DNA of 64,000 nucleotides from Pelosinus sp. (GTDB lineage: Bacteria > Bacillota > Negativicutes > DSM-13327): NCBI GenBank assembly GCA_029239675.1, contig JARBUM010000004.1, positions 1 to 64,000 of the forward strand, written 5' to 3'. Below the pieces are notes generated by a model. The model did not search any database, was not told the DNA's origin, and saw nothing but the letters and a program-made list of their open reading frames with translations. Made by a program: the position numbers and the translations under genes. Positions 53,834 through 62,006 of this stretch are shown in pieces; positions within the stretch are counted from its first letter, which is position 1; the number at the start of each line of letters is the position of its first letter.

Positions 53834-54484
53834 TTATTTTCCCGCTAAGATCCTGGCAAGTTCTGCGACTGACGAAACTATATGCTTAGGATCAGCGGCA
53901 ACTAGTTCTTGCTCACTGCCATATCCATATGTAACAGCAATGGCATCGATATGATTCTTCTTAGCACCGATAATGTCGTATTTGCGGTCTCCAATCATTA
54001 CAACCTTACTAAGATCTGCTATATTCTCCCCTGCTAGGGCAAATTCGATAACATCACTTTTCTCGGTCCTTGTACCATCGAGATTACTTCCTACTATAAC
54101 TGTAAAGAACTGTTTCAAATCGAAGTGTTCGAGGATTTGTATGGAGAAATTTGTAGGCTTTGAGGTTGCTACGATTAGCTTTTTTCCTTGATTCTTTAAA
54201 CGGTCTAATAGCTCCCGAATACCCGAATAAACCTGATTTTCATATAATCCCGTTACGGAAAAACGTTCTCTATAATATCCGATTGCTTGTATCGCTTCCT
54301 CATTATTCATATGATAAAACTCTTTAAAGGAATCTAATAAGGGCGGCCCGATAAAAGGCGTCAACTTATCTGGATCCTCTTCCTCTATCCCCATTTTCTT
54401 TAAGGCATATTGAACGCATAATGTAATGCCGACTTTAGGATCTGTTAATGTTCCATCCAAATCAAATAATACTATTTCATACAT
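53834..54484 (-). CDS. HAD-family hydrolase (phosphoglycolate phosphatase-like)
   Basis: 216 aa. HAD motif I DLDGTLTDPK (about 8-17), motif II VATSKP, motif III Lys in RTEKSDVI and motif IV MIGDRKYDIIGAK. The size and cap type (C1) match the PGP/GPH-like clade that includes 5'-nucleotidases and pyrophosphatases. Substrate not predictable. It is monocistronic, 173 bp from gnd. Confidence 0.88.
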   Translation of the reverse strand: MYEIVLFDLDGTLTDPKVGITLCVQYALKKMGIEEEDPDKLTPFIGPPLLDSFKEFYHMNNEEAIQAIGYYRERFSVTGLYENQVYSGIRELLDRLKNQGKKLIVATSKPTNFSIQILEHFDLKQFFTVIVGSNLDGTRTEKSDVIEFALAGENIADLSKVVMIGDRKYDIIGAKKNHIDAIAVTYGYGSEQELVAADPKHIVSSVAELARILAGK

Positions 54485-54639
54485 AAGATTTCACCATCCC
54501 TATTTCTTCAAGCTTTTTTATGCTATTTTGCAATCACTATTTAACTAAATTAACTATAAAGTATAGCCAAAACAATCTACTGTCAAGTATAACTACGCTT
54601 AATTTACTAGCTTATCTAAAGATTTCTTCATACTATAAA

Positions 54640-54665
54640 TTAAAACCCGCAATTGCGGGTTTTAA
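54640..54665. terminator. Terminator hairpin between nirA-like gene and the HAD gene
   Basis: TTAAAACCCGCAATTGCGGGTTTTAA is a perfect palindrome of 26 bases, ending the siroheme reductase transcript (stop at 54680) on the minus strand; it can act both ways. Confidence 0.8.
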
Positions 54666-54679
54666 TTTCATTCATTATA

Positions 54680-56281
54680 TCATTTAACAACAAAAGTATT
54701 GATTTTCTCTTGCAGTGCAGGATGTCCAACACGCTCTACAAAATTTGAAAAAGCTTCTTCCTTAGATCTACTGTCTTTGTAGAATTGAATGATTGCTGTT
54801 AAAACAGCACCAACATTTTCTGTAATAACCAGTCCTGATAACTTCGTTGCAAGAGCAGGCGAAGGCCCTAAAACACCGCCAATCCATACTTCAAAGCTTT
54901 CTGTAGCTTTCCCATCAATAGCTATTACATTGCCCTGCAGACCGATATCCGCAATTTGTGGCTGACCGCAGGAATGTTTGCAGCCACTAATACTAATGCG
55001 AATAGGTGTGTCAACGGAGACATGAGCATCTAGATAGTTTGCGATCTCTTGTATATTGTGTTTCGTCTCTGCCACGGCAAAAGGACAAAATTCTTTACCA
55101 GTACAAGTAACAGCATGGGCAAGAAAGGAGGAGGAATCTGGTGAAAAAGTCTTTACTACTTCTTCTGCCAATAATTTTTCTACTTTCTCATCAGGTATGT
55201 TGATTAGAACTAAGTCCTGTGAATTACAGGAGCGTATCTCACCATTGCCATAGGTTTCAGCTACTCTTGCTATCTCTGTCATTTGGCTGCCACTCAAGCG
55301 TCCTGCTGGTATTGTTAAGCCAACATAATTAAGTGCTGGCGTCTTCTGTTTGTGTACTCCATGGAAGAAGCCCTTGTTCCATCCACGAGTCAAATCGGTG
55401 CCTCTTGTTTCAAAAGGTCCTGTAATGGCCAAAAGTTCTTCTGTAAATTTAATAATACCCCAATCTTCAACTAGAAATTTTAATCTGGCATGGTTGCGTT
55501 TTTCACGATAGCCATAGTCACGGAAAATGGTTGCTACCGCGACTGCCACCTTTAGCACTTCCTCTGGACGAACAAAAATGTTCACCTCTTGGGCTAATTG
55601 AGGCTGCGCAGATAAACCGCCGCCAACTGCTACATGAAAGCCTTTTATAATCTCTCCATCTATGTCTTTTTCCGCTGGTGTGAAAGCAACATCATTGGTT
55701 TCACTATGGATCGAATTATAAGGGGCTGTGGTTATGGCAATTTTAAATTTTCGTGGCAAATTTGAGAAGTCTCGATTGTATTCAAAAAATCGGTTCAATT
55801 CGCGAACAATGTGACTAGCATCGAAAAACTCTTCTGGGTCAACTCCTGCTAAAGGACTGCTGACAATGTTTCTCGGACAGTCTCCTGCCGCGGCGACTGT
55901 CGTAAGACCTACCTTTTTCAAACGATTGAAAATATCAGGTAAGTTCTCTACCTTTATCCAGTGGAACTGAAGAGATTGGCGAGTCGTAATATCCAGCAAA
56001 TCCCGCCCATATTCTTTGGCTAGCTCTGCTACCATTTTCACTTGTTTTGCCTGTAGAACACCCCCGGGGATTTTAACCCGCAACATAAAAAATTCATCAG
56101 TCTTAGGTCGTTGCACATACAATCCTAAGAATTTAAGACGATCAAAATCACTGTCTATAATGGCTTTAAAACCAAGTTGTGCATATCTTTCGATATCACG
56201 AATAACATCCAATCCGTCCTTTTCCAGTTTTGCAATCTCAACATGACTAAGCTTAGATAGATCCTGGCTCCACTTTTGCAT
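54680..56281 (-). CDS. Ferredoxin-dependent nitrite/sulfite reductase (siroheme, 4Fe-4S)
   Basis: 533 aa, two ferredoxin-like half-domains (about 60-125 and 310-375) and two siroheme domains. Siroheme/4Fe-4S cysteines are at 393 and 399 (CTGKEFC) and 434 and 438 (SGCKHSC). Size and sequence resemble NirA/ferredoxin nitrite reductases, but sulfite reductases look alike. It reduces nitrite to ammonium (or sulfite to sulfide) in the cytoplasm. RBS GGAGGGG precedes ATG 56281. Its promoter lies 118 bp upstream, and a strong terminator hairpin stands between, suggesting attenuation. Confidence 0.88.
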   Translation of the reverse strand: MQKWSQDLSKLSHVEIAKLEKDGLDVIRDIERYAQLGFKAIIDSDFDRLKFLGLYVQRPKTDEFFMLRVKIPGGVLQAKQVKMVAELAKEYGRDLLDITTRQSLQFHWIKVENLPDIFNRLKKVGLTTVAAAGDCPRNIVSSPLAGVDPEEFFDASHIVRELNRFFEYNRDFSNLPRKFKIAITTAPYNSIHSETNDVAFTPAEKDIDGEIIKGFHVAVGGGLSAQPQLAQEVNIFVRPEEVLKVAVAVATIFRDYGYREKRNHARLKFLVEDWGIIKFTEELLAITGPFETRGTDLTRGWNKGFFHGVHKQKTPALNYVGLTIPAGRLSGSQMTEIARVAETYGNGEIRSCNSQDLVLINIPDEKVEKLLAEEVVKTFSPDSSSFLAHAVTCTGKEFCPFAVAETKHNIQEIANYLDAHVSVDTPIRISISGCKHSCGQPQIADIGLQGNVIAIDGKATESFEVWIGGVLGPSPALATKLSGLVITENVGAVLTAIIQFYKDSRSKEEAFSNFVERVGHPALQEKINTFVVK

Positions 56282-56311
56282 AATACCCCTCCAAATTTTA
56301 ATTCTTAAAAT

Positions 56312-56361
56312 AAAAAAAGCCTAAGGAACTCCTCCTTTGTTAGAGTAGTATTCCTTACGCC
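56312..56361 (-). promoter_or_regulatory. Terminator-like attenuator hairpin in the nirA leader
   Basis: On the minus strand GCGTAAGGAA ... TTCCTTAGGC (plus 56351-56360 and 56319-56328), continued by CTACTC/GAGGAG, forms a long hairpin with loop TAACAAAG and is followed by seven T's. The T-run ends 30 bp before the ATG, leaving no room for a promoter behind it. Confidence 0.75.
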
Positions 56362-56398
56362 TTTGGTTTTCCAATCAGCTAACTATGAATTTTTACTC

Positions 56399-56427
56399 AC
56401 TATATCATGCTGATTTTCCAATGTCAA
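56399..56427 (-). promoter_or_regulatory. Promoter of the nirA-like gene
   Basis: Minus strand TTGACA (plus 56422-56427) and TATAGT (plus 56399-56404) with a 17-bp spacer. Transcription would start near 56392 and run through the attenuator hairpin. Confidence 0.8.
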
Positions 56428-56464
56428 TCCCTCTATTATAAAACCTCTGTAGGCTTATGCTAAC

Positions 56465-56923
56465 TCAGTCTATTCCAATATTTAATTCAATTACCAGTGA
56501 ATCGGCTATCATTTCAACCACTAAAAATTTGCTACTACTCACTTTCAGTTTGAAGGCTTCTCCCACAACTAAACTGGGTGGAGAAATATCCACTCTAAGT
56601 CCATCCTGCTCAAAACGAGTTGCTGCATTCCCCGTAACCATATTTGTTAATTCAGAAATCGCACTTTGTGCTAAATCATCTAGAGCAGCGACAGGCATAC
56701 CCATCATCATTTTAGATGCAATTGCCATGGCAGTTTGCTCCGTCAAATTATAAGCAATATTGCCACGTATCTGATCTGTCAGTCCCACTAGTATGGTAAT
56801 TCCCTTACTTTCTACAAACTGTTGCCCTACTGAAATCTTTCCCTTAACAACATTTTGAAAACCTAATTGAGGCATTATATTCATAATTGCATCGATAAAT
56901 GGATTAATCATTTTTACATCCAA
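56465..56923 (-). CDS. CheX-like phosphatase domain protein
   Basis: 152 aa, a single CheC/CheX/FliY-type domain with the ExxN motif (Glu91, Asn94 in SELTNMVTGNA) needed for CheY-P dephosphorylation. The start is TTG 56923, with GGAGG nine bases upstream. It follows the CheY-CheX gene with a 2-bp gap. CheX proteins end the chemotaxis signal, but no other chemotaxis gene is near. Confidence 0.85.
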   Translation of the reverse strand: MDVKMINPFIDAIMNIMPQLGFQNVVKGKISVGQQFVESKGITILVGLTDQIRGNIAYNLTEQTAMAIASKMMMGMPVAALDDLAQSAISELTNMVTGNAATRFEQDGLRVDISPPSLVVGEAFKLKVSSSKFLVVEMIADSLVIELNIGID

Positions 56924-56925
56924 GA

Positions 56926-57780
56926 TTATTTCCCTCCTACAAAGCCAACATTCATATACAATGAGCCAATAACCGTCTGAGCAATAACTGTATTAGAAGT
57001 CATTTTAGGATTAATAATGGTTATTGATTCACCAATTAAAATGCTTGGTGGTGTAAGACGAATCTCATATTCTCTATCTTTTAATAAATTATTAATCTGA
57101 GAGACACTATGACCCGCAATAATATTAGTAAATTCAGAAATACTATTAAATATGTCTTCTTCTGATACTGCATCAGTTCCTAACAGCTTTTTAGTAAATA
57201 TTTTTGCTACATCCATGGATAGATCTAACATAATACGCCCTTGTTGACTTCCTGTAATACCAACAATAACGGCTAAGCCATGAGACGTTAGTGCCTGGCT
57301 AGTACTGTTATCCATAGAAAGGATACTAATTCCTGTCATATCCATAATGTTTTTCTGAAAAGCAGCAATAAAATATTCTAAAAAATGTTGTTGATCAGCT
57401 TCGTCTCCTTGCTGCGCCGCTATAATATGATCGAGACCAGCTAATAGATCTTCTGACTTTACTGGCTTTTGAAAAAATGCCTTTACACCAATAGCTGTCC
57501 CCCTGTTTATAATAGCCTCATCCTTCATGGCACTTACTATAACAATTTTAGTGTCTGGAGCAATCGTCAATATTTCATGGCAGCATTCCAAACCATCCAT
57601 ATCAGGTAACGTTAAGTCCATAGTTACCAAATCTGGATGTAATTCACGATATTGTCTTATACCATCACTACCTGTACCAGCACACCCACATACTTCATAC
57701 TTCGATTTTGCTAAAGCATCTTTTAATAGTTTTTGACTAAAAGGAGAATCATCTACAATTAATACACGAATTTTATCCAT
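56926..57780 (-). CDS. Response regulator fused to a CheX-like domain
   Basis: 284 aa. The N-terminal receiver (1-120) has Asp10/Asp11, phospho-acceptor Asp55 and Lys105. The C-terminal domain (about 130-280) is CheX-like, with Glu216 and Asn219 in SEFTNIIAGHS. The fusion could act as a self-limiting phosphatase or a phosphate sink. GGCGGTGA precedes ATG 57780. It is followed at once by a second, free CheX domain. The partner kinase is not in the window. Confidence 0.85.
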   Translation of the reverse strand: MDKIRVLIVDDSPFSQKLLKDALAKSKYEVCGCAGTGSDGIRQYRELHPDLVTMDLTLPDMDGLECCHEILTIAPDTKIVIVSAMKDEAIINRGTAIGVKAFFQKPVKSEDLLAGLDHIIAAQQGDEADQQHFLEYFIAAFQKNIMDMTGISILSMDNSTSQALTSHGLAVIVGITGSQQGRIMLDLSMDVAKIFTKKLLGTDAVSEEDIFNSISEFTNIIAGHSVSQINNLLKDREYEIRLTPPSILIGESITIINPKMTSNTVIAQTVIGSLYMNVGFVGGK

Positions 57781-58028
57781 CTTGTCACCGCCAGCCTAAA
57801 TTTAATATTATTACAAATCTACTGTTTAATTATCATTCTATTTTTTTCATTATTTTACCTGCGCAGTATGACAAATATTTGTAACTTTGTCATACTTTTC
57901 AACTTTCAAAGCTTTACCGCTAGAAATTTATACGTTACTATTATAAAGAATACTTCATTTAGGTGGAATTTCATCATCTTAAATACAACTTATTCATACT
58001 AATACACATTACTTTCAAGGAGGCACAT

Positions 58029-59513
58029 ATGCTCGTTCACGAAATAATTCAACAAGGTATGATTAATCAAGTAGTCTTTTTAGGAAAAAGCCCAATTACC
58101 TATGGTCAATTAACAGATACAGTCACCAAATATCGAAACTTTTTCTATCAACAAGGTATTCGTCCAGGAGAAAACGTTGGTCTATTCTCCAAAAACTCTG
58201 TTGAATTTATCTATAGCTATTTAGCCATTGTTAGTTTAGGAGCCGTCGTTGTACCCCTTAATTTTCAGCTTGTTCCTCGTGAAATTGCTTATATTCTACA
58301 CAATGCCAATATAAAAAAATTGATTACTATGGCTCATCTCGACTTAGATGCCGAACTTACTACCTATAATTATCAAGGAGAAGTAACTCAGCTACTCATC
58401 TCCCAAATATCCCATACAATTTCTCAGCTCGAAATTCCCCAGGCCCCTGTATCTCCTAGCTTTGATGAAAATGAAGTCTGCACTATAATCTACACCTCCG
58501 GTACCACTGGAAGTCCCAAAGGAGCCATGCTCACCCATAAAAATCTGGTTAGCAATGCCCAAGCATTTTCACAAGTTTTTACCTACCAGCATGCTGACCG
58601 GATTCTTTGTATTCTACCCATGTATCATTGCTTTGCCTGGACAGCTGCCGTATTAACGCCCTTAATTAACGGTTCTTCTATTCTGATCTTAGAGAGTTTT
58701 TCCATTAGGGAAACCATTACTGCTATTAGAGATAACGCCTTAACCGTTATTTTTGGCATTCCCAATATGTTTCGACTACTTGCTCAGTGGGCGCAAAAGG
58801 AAGATTTTCTTCATGTTAAGCTCTTCGTTTCAGGCGGTTCTTCTCTACCCTATGAAATTTCTGAGCAATTTACAAAAAAAATCGGCAAAACAGTCGTGGA
58901 AGGCTATGGACTATCAGAAGCCTCCCCCATTGTATCCTTAAATCCTATTGACAAGGTAAAATACTGTTCCATTGGAAAACCTTTACCTGGTGTTGAGGTT
59001 AAGATTATTGATCATGAAAATCATACTCTTCCCCCTTGTGAAACAGGTGAACTACTGGTACGCGGCCCTAACGTAATGCAAGGCTATTATCGATTGCCAG
59101 AAGAAACGGCAAAGGCGCTGCAAAATGGTTGGCTTCATACAGGTGATTTAGCATATATGGATACCGAGGGATATATCTTCATTGTGGACAGGTTAAAAGA
59201 TATGATTGTGATTAACGGCGAAAATATCTATCCACGAGAAATTGAAGAGCTTTTATATGCTTATCCTGCAATAGCCGAAGCTGCTGTTATTGGAATTCCC
59301 AATAAGCAATACGGCACTTCTGTCCACGCTTATATAGTCGTCAATGAAGAATCTGTCATCGATAAAAAAGCATTAAAAACCTATCTTCAAGAGAAACTTG
59401 CACCTTATAAAATACCTAAAGAGTTTATCACTATTGATTCTTTGCCTAAAAATTCTACAGGAAAAATATTAAAAACAGTATTGCGTCAGCAAGCAACAAA
59501 TGCTGCTAACTAA
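58029..59513 (+). CDS. AMP-forming acyl-CoA ligase (long-chain fatty acid type)
   Basis: 494 aa from ATG 58029 with AAGGAGG seven bases upstream; an earlier in-frame ATG at 57963 lacks a site. The P-loop TSGTTGSPKGAM (about 155-166), GYGLSEASP, the TGDLAYMD hinge region and the C-terminal Lys in PKNSTGKILK mark the ANL superfamily. It activates a carboxylic acid with ATP and CoA. It is monocistronic and divergent from the CheY-CheX gene. Confidence 0.9.
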   Translation: MLVHEIIQQGMINQVVFLGKSPITYGQLTDTVTKYRNFFYQQGIRPGENVGLFSKNSVEFIYSYLAIVSLGAVVVPLNFQLVPREIAYILHNANIKKLITMAHLDLDAELTTYNYQGEVTQLLISQISHTISQLEIPQAPVSPSFDENEVCTIIYTSGTTGSPKGAMLTHKNLVSNAQAFSQVFTYQHADRILCILPMYHCFAWTAAVLTPLINGSSILILESFSIRETITAIRDNALTVIFGIPNMFRLLAQWAQKEDFLHVKLFVSGGSSLPYEISEQFTKKIGKTVVEGYGLSEASPIVSLNPIDKVKYCSIGKPLPGVEVKIIDHENHTLPPCETGELLVRGPNVMQGYYRLPEETAKALQNGWLHTGDLAYMDTEGYIFIVDRLKDMIVINGENIYPREIEELLYAYPAIAEAAVIGIPNKQYGTSVHAYIVVNEESVIDKKALKTYLQEKLAPYKIPKEFITIDSLPKNSTGKILKTVLRQQATNAAN

Positions 59514-59524
59514 AGAAGACTAAG

Positions 59525-59583
59525 GACTTAGCCGCTCAGAAACTCTCCCTTGTAAAAAGCAGGAGTTTTTGAGCGGTTTAGTC
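59525..59583 (+). terminator. Long hairpin after the acyl-CoA ligase gene
   Basis: GACTTAgCCGCTCAgAAACTC (59525-59545) pairs with the segment at 59563-59583 with three mismatches or wobbles. There is no T-run after it. Confidence 0.65.
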
Positions 59584-59754
59584 ATCTGATAATACAGCTG
59601 CCTAAATAGACTCTACTTTAAATACTTCCAAATTTAACTTTTTTGGAAAATTGCGTAAAAAATCAGTTAAATCCCATAAGGTATGATATAATTTTTTTAG
59701 CGCTATCATAAGCTTATCGAAAATTCATTAATTCGTATATTGGAGGTTTATAAT

Positions 59755-61071
59755 ATGAGTAATTTATTAACCACACTACATAAGCTTGCCTTACAACTCA
59801 CTATTACTCCTGAGCAAATTGGGATCATAGCTAATAAATTTCAACAAGCTATGCAAAATGGCTTAGCGGGGCAACCTAGTTCACTAAAAATGCTACCCTC
59901 TTATTTAAATAAACCTTCCCGCAAAGAAACAGGAACTTTTCTAGCATTAGATTTTGGTGGTACCAATGTCAGAGTGCTCTTAACGGAATTATTAGGAGAA
60001 GGTCAGTTCACTGTACACGCTCGTGCAGGAAAACCCCTTAAAAACGATATAGAGCACTATAACCATATTTCCAAACAATCTACAGCTAATCACTTATTTG
60101 ATTTTATTGCCCAACAAATTGCAACTCTAATTAAACCTGATAGAATATATCCTTTAGGTCATACCTTCTCATTTCCTATTCATCAGATTGGTCTGAATGC
60201 AGGCGCATTGATCCATTGGACAAAAGAAATTGAAACAACAGGTGTAGTAGGCAAAGATATTACAGCCCTACTAAAAGCAGCTTTAGTTAAGCAAGGTCTC
60301 GAGCATGTTGTCCCCCAAGCCATCATTAATGACACAGTAGGTACATTATTAACTTCAGCCTATGGGAACCCATTCACAGATATTGGTTCTATTTGTGGCA
60401 CTGGGCATAATACAGCCTATCTTGAACCCTGCGCCCCCTGGACTAAAGAGCCAATGATTATTAACATAGAATCAGGTAATTTTGATCAGTTACCGTTTAC
60501 GGCCTATGATACCTTGTTAGATAAGCAGAGTGAAAAACCTGGTGAACAAAGATTGGAGAAGATGGTCTCAGGCCATTATATTGGTGAATTAGTACGCATT
60601 ATTGCCTGTAGTTTATTCGAAGATGGCCTACTCGCAAGCAGCGGTCCTACCCGTGAAATTTTAAAAACACCATATCTATTACATGGTGCTCCCATCTCAC
60701 TCTTACTGGAAGATGATAGCGAAGAAAGTAACGCTATTGCTTGTTTCCTTAATGATAATCTAGGTATTTTAAACTCAACTATCGAAGACCGCCAAGCGTT
60801 GAAGAACATTGCTACTCTTGTTACTACCAGATCGGCACGTCTGGTAGCCGCGACCTATATAGGTATTCTTCACCATATTGATCCTAACCTAACCCAGAAC
60901 CATACCATTGCCATTGACGGCTCACTTTACGAAAAAACCCCTGGCTATGCTGACACCATTCAAATGACCTTGGACGAAGGGCTTGCTACAACGAGTGAGG
61001 TAACCACCACCCTCACAAAAGATGGTTCAGGCATTGGTGCCGCCATTGCTACGGCGATTGCAGTTCTATAA
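59755..61071 (+). CDS. Hexokinase, eukaryotic-type family
   Basis: 438 aa from ATG 59755 with GGAGG upstream. Phosphate-1 motif LALDFGGTNVRVLL (about 62-75), the sugar-binding GHTFSFPIHQ...LIHWTKE (as in yeast/mammalian hexokinase FSYP and LxxWTKGF) and INDTVGTLLTSAY with the catalytic Asp, then the GTGHNTAY phosphate-2 motif. It phosphorylates glucose with ATP in the cytoplasm. This family differs from bacterial ROK glucokinases. Monocistronic, with a strong terminator. Confidence 0.88.
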   Translation: MSNLLTTLHKLALQLTITPEQIGIIANKFQQAMQNGLAGQPSSLKMLPSYLNKPSRKETGTFLALDFGGTNVRVLLTELLGEGQFTVHARAGKPLKNDIEHYNHISKQSTANHLFDFIAQQIATLIKPDRIYPLGHTFSFPIHQIGLNAGALIHWTKEIETTGVVGKDITALLKAALVKQGLEHVVPQAIINDTVGTLLTSAYGNPFTDIGSICGTGHNTAYLEPCAPWTKEPMIINIESGNFDQLPFTAYDTLLDKQSEKPGEQRLEKMVSGHYIGELVRIIACSLFEDGLLASSGPTREILKTPYLLHGAPISLLLEDDSEESNAIACFLNDNLGILNSTIEDRQALKNIATLVTTRSARLVAATYIGILHHIDPNLTQNHTIAIDGSLYEKTPGYADTIQMTLDEGLATTSEVTTTLTKDGSGIGAAIATAIAVL

Positions 61072-61077
61072 ATAGTG

Positions 61078-61120
61078 AAAAAGAGGTTCAAGTAGTCAAT
61101 GACTACTTGAACCTCTTTTT
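61078..61120. terminator. Bidirectional terminator between hexokinase and the metal-ATPase operon
   Basis: A perfect 20-bp stem AAAAAGAGGTTCAAGTAGTC with loop AAT; T5 follows on either strand. Confidence 0.9.
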
Positions 61121-61130
61121 ATGATAGGAA

Positions 61131-61346
61131 TTATGCACTAACGCTTTGTCGTTCAGCAATTAAATCTTCCAAACGTTCTCTCTGCCTCATTAATTCATCC
61201 ATAGGCACTTCAGCTGTCCCTTGAGCTACTGGAGGTTGCAGGGTTGCCATACATTTTTGGGAATGCTCTTCCATTAATTTATAACCAAATGCACCTGCTA
61301 CTACACCAACTGCTAAACCAATCCAAAAATCAGTTCTTGCAAACAT
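61131..61346 (-). CDS. Small membrane protein, last gene of the P-type ATPase operon
   Basis: 71 aa: one glycine-rich membrane helix (WIGLAVGVVAGAFGYKLM, 8-25), a Cys at 32 and a C-terminal charged helix (MDELMRQRERLEDLIAERQ). The arrangement recalls YtxH-like proteins, without a firm match. AGGAGGTGATT precedes ATG 61346. It is 42 bp behind the HMA2-like gene, so it is likely an accessory of the ATPase. Confidence 0.75.
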   Translation of the reverse strand: MFARTDFWIGLAVGVVAGAFGYKLMEEHSQKCMATLQPPVAQGTAEVPMDELMRQRERLEDLIAERQSVSA

Positions 61347-61388
61347 CTATAATCACCTCCTTTCACTACCCTTTTACAAAACTCTATC

Positions 61389-62006
61389 TCAGCAATTAGC
61401 CAGTCCACAGCGAAGGAGAGGAGCTCCATTTACTTGCCGATTATTCAATGGACCCCAACCAACAATCTCCATGAAATTAAATAACCAAGTCATAAATAGA
61501 CCAGCAAATGCTTTGTTCGATCCAAGATTTAGCATACTTACTAAACCAGCAATACTATCTAAATGAAGGGCTTTAGAAGGACTATTTTGTCCGCCGCAAT
61601 GAGTCACAACCGAATAGGCTGTAATACCAAAGGCTGCCGTCTCTAACACACTAGCCACGCCGTTATTCGGCGTGGAAAACCGCCTTAAAATAAAAGACAA
61701 AGCAATTGCCCCACCAGCCAAGAGAGACCAAAATAAATCATTCCGACAATCCTGACCTCCCACTTTATAACCCATAACAGCAAAGATGTTATCAAATACA
61801 CGCAGTATTCCTACTAACTCCATGCTTGAAATAGTATACTCTACCACCACTGAGCGAGTAATTGGATTCCAAGCCACTTTGTTAATACCATCACATGTCT
61901 TGAGCTGTGACAAATGGCTTGCAAATACGGTAGATAACTGTGGTGCTATTACAATCCTTACCCGCCCAGGGATCACATGGACAATTTCATACGCCTTACT
62001 TCTCAT
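61389..62006 (-). CDS. HMA2-like domain membrane protein, partner of the P-type ATPase
   Basis: 205 aa. Residues about 5-80 form a ferredoxin-like fold with the HVIPGRVRI start of the HMA_2 group but no CxxC metal site. Two or three hydrophobic segments follow (about 92-106, 119-135, 165-183) and a C-terminal Cys pair (LRCGLANC). The gene overlaps the ATPase stop by ATGA, so the products are probably made in step and may interact. Function unknown. Confidence 0.75.
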   Translation of the reverse strand: MRSKAYEIVHVIPGRVRIVIAPQLSTVFASHLSQLKTCDGINKVAWNPITRSVVVEYTISSMELVGILRVFDNIFAVMGYKVGGQDCRNDLFWSLLAGGAIALSFILRRFSTPNNGVASVLETAAFGITAYSVVTHCGGQNSPSKALHLDSIAGLVSMLNLGSNKAFAGLFMTWLFNFMEIVGWGPLNNRQVNGAPLLRCGLANC

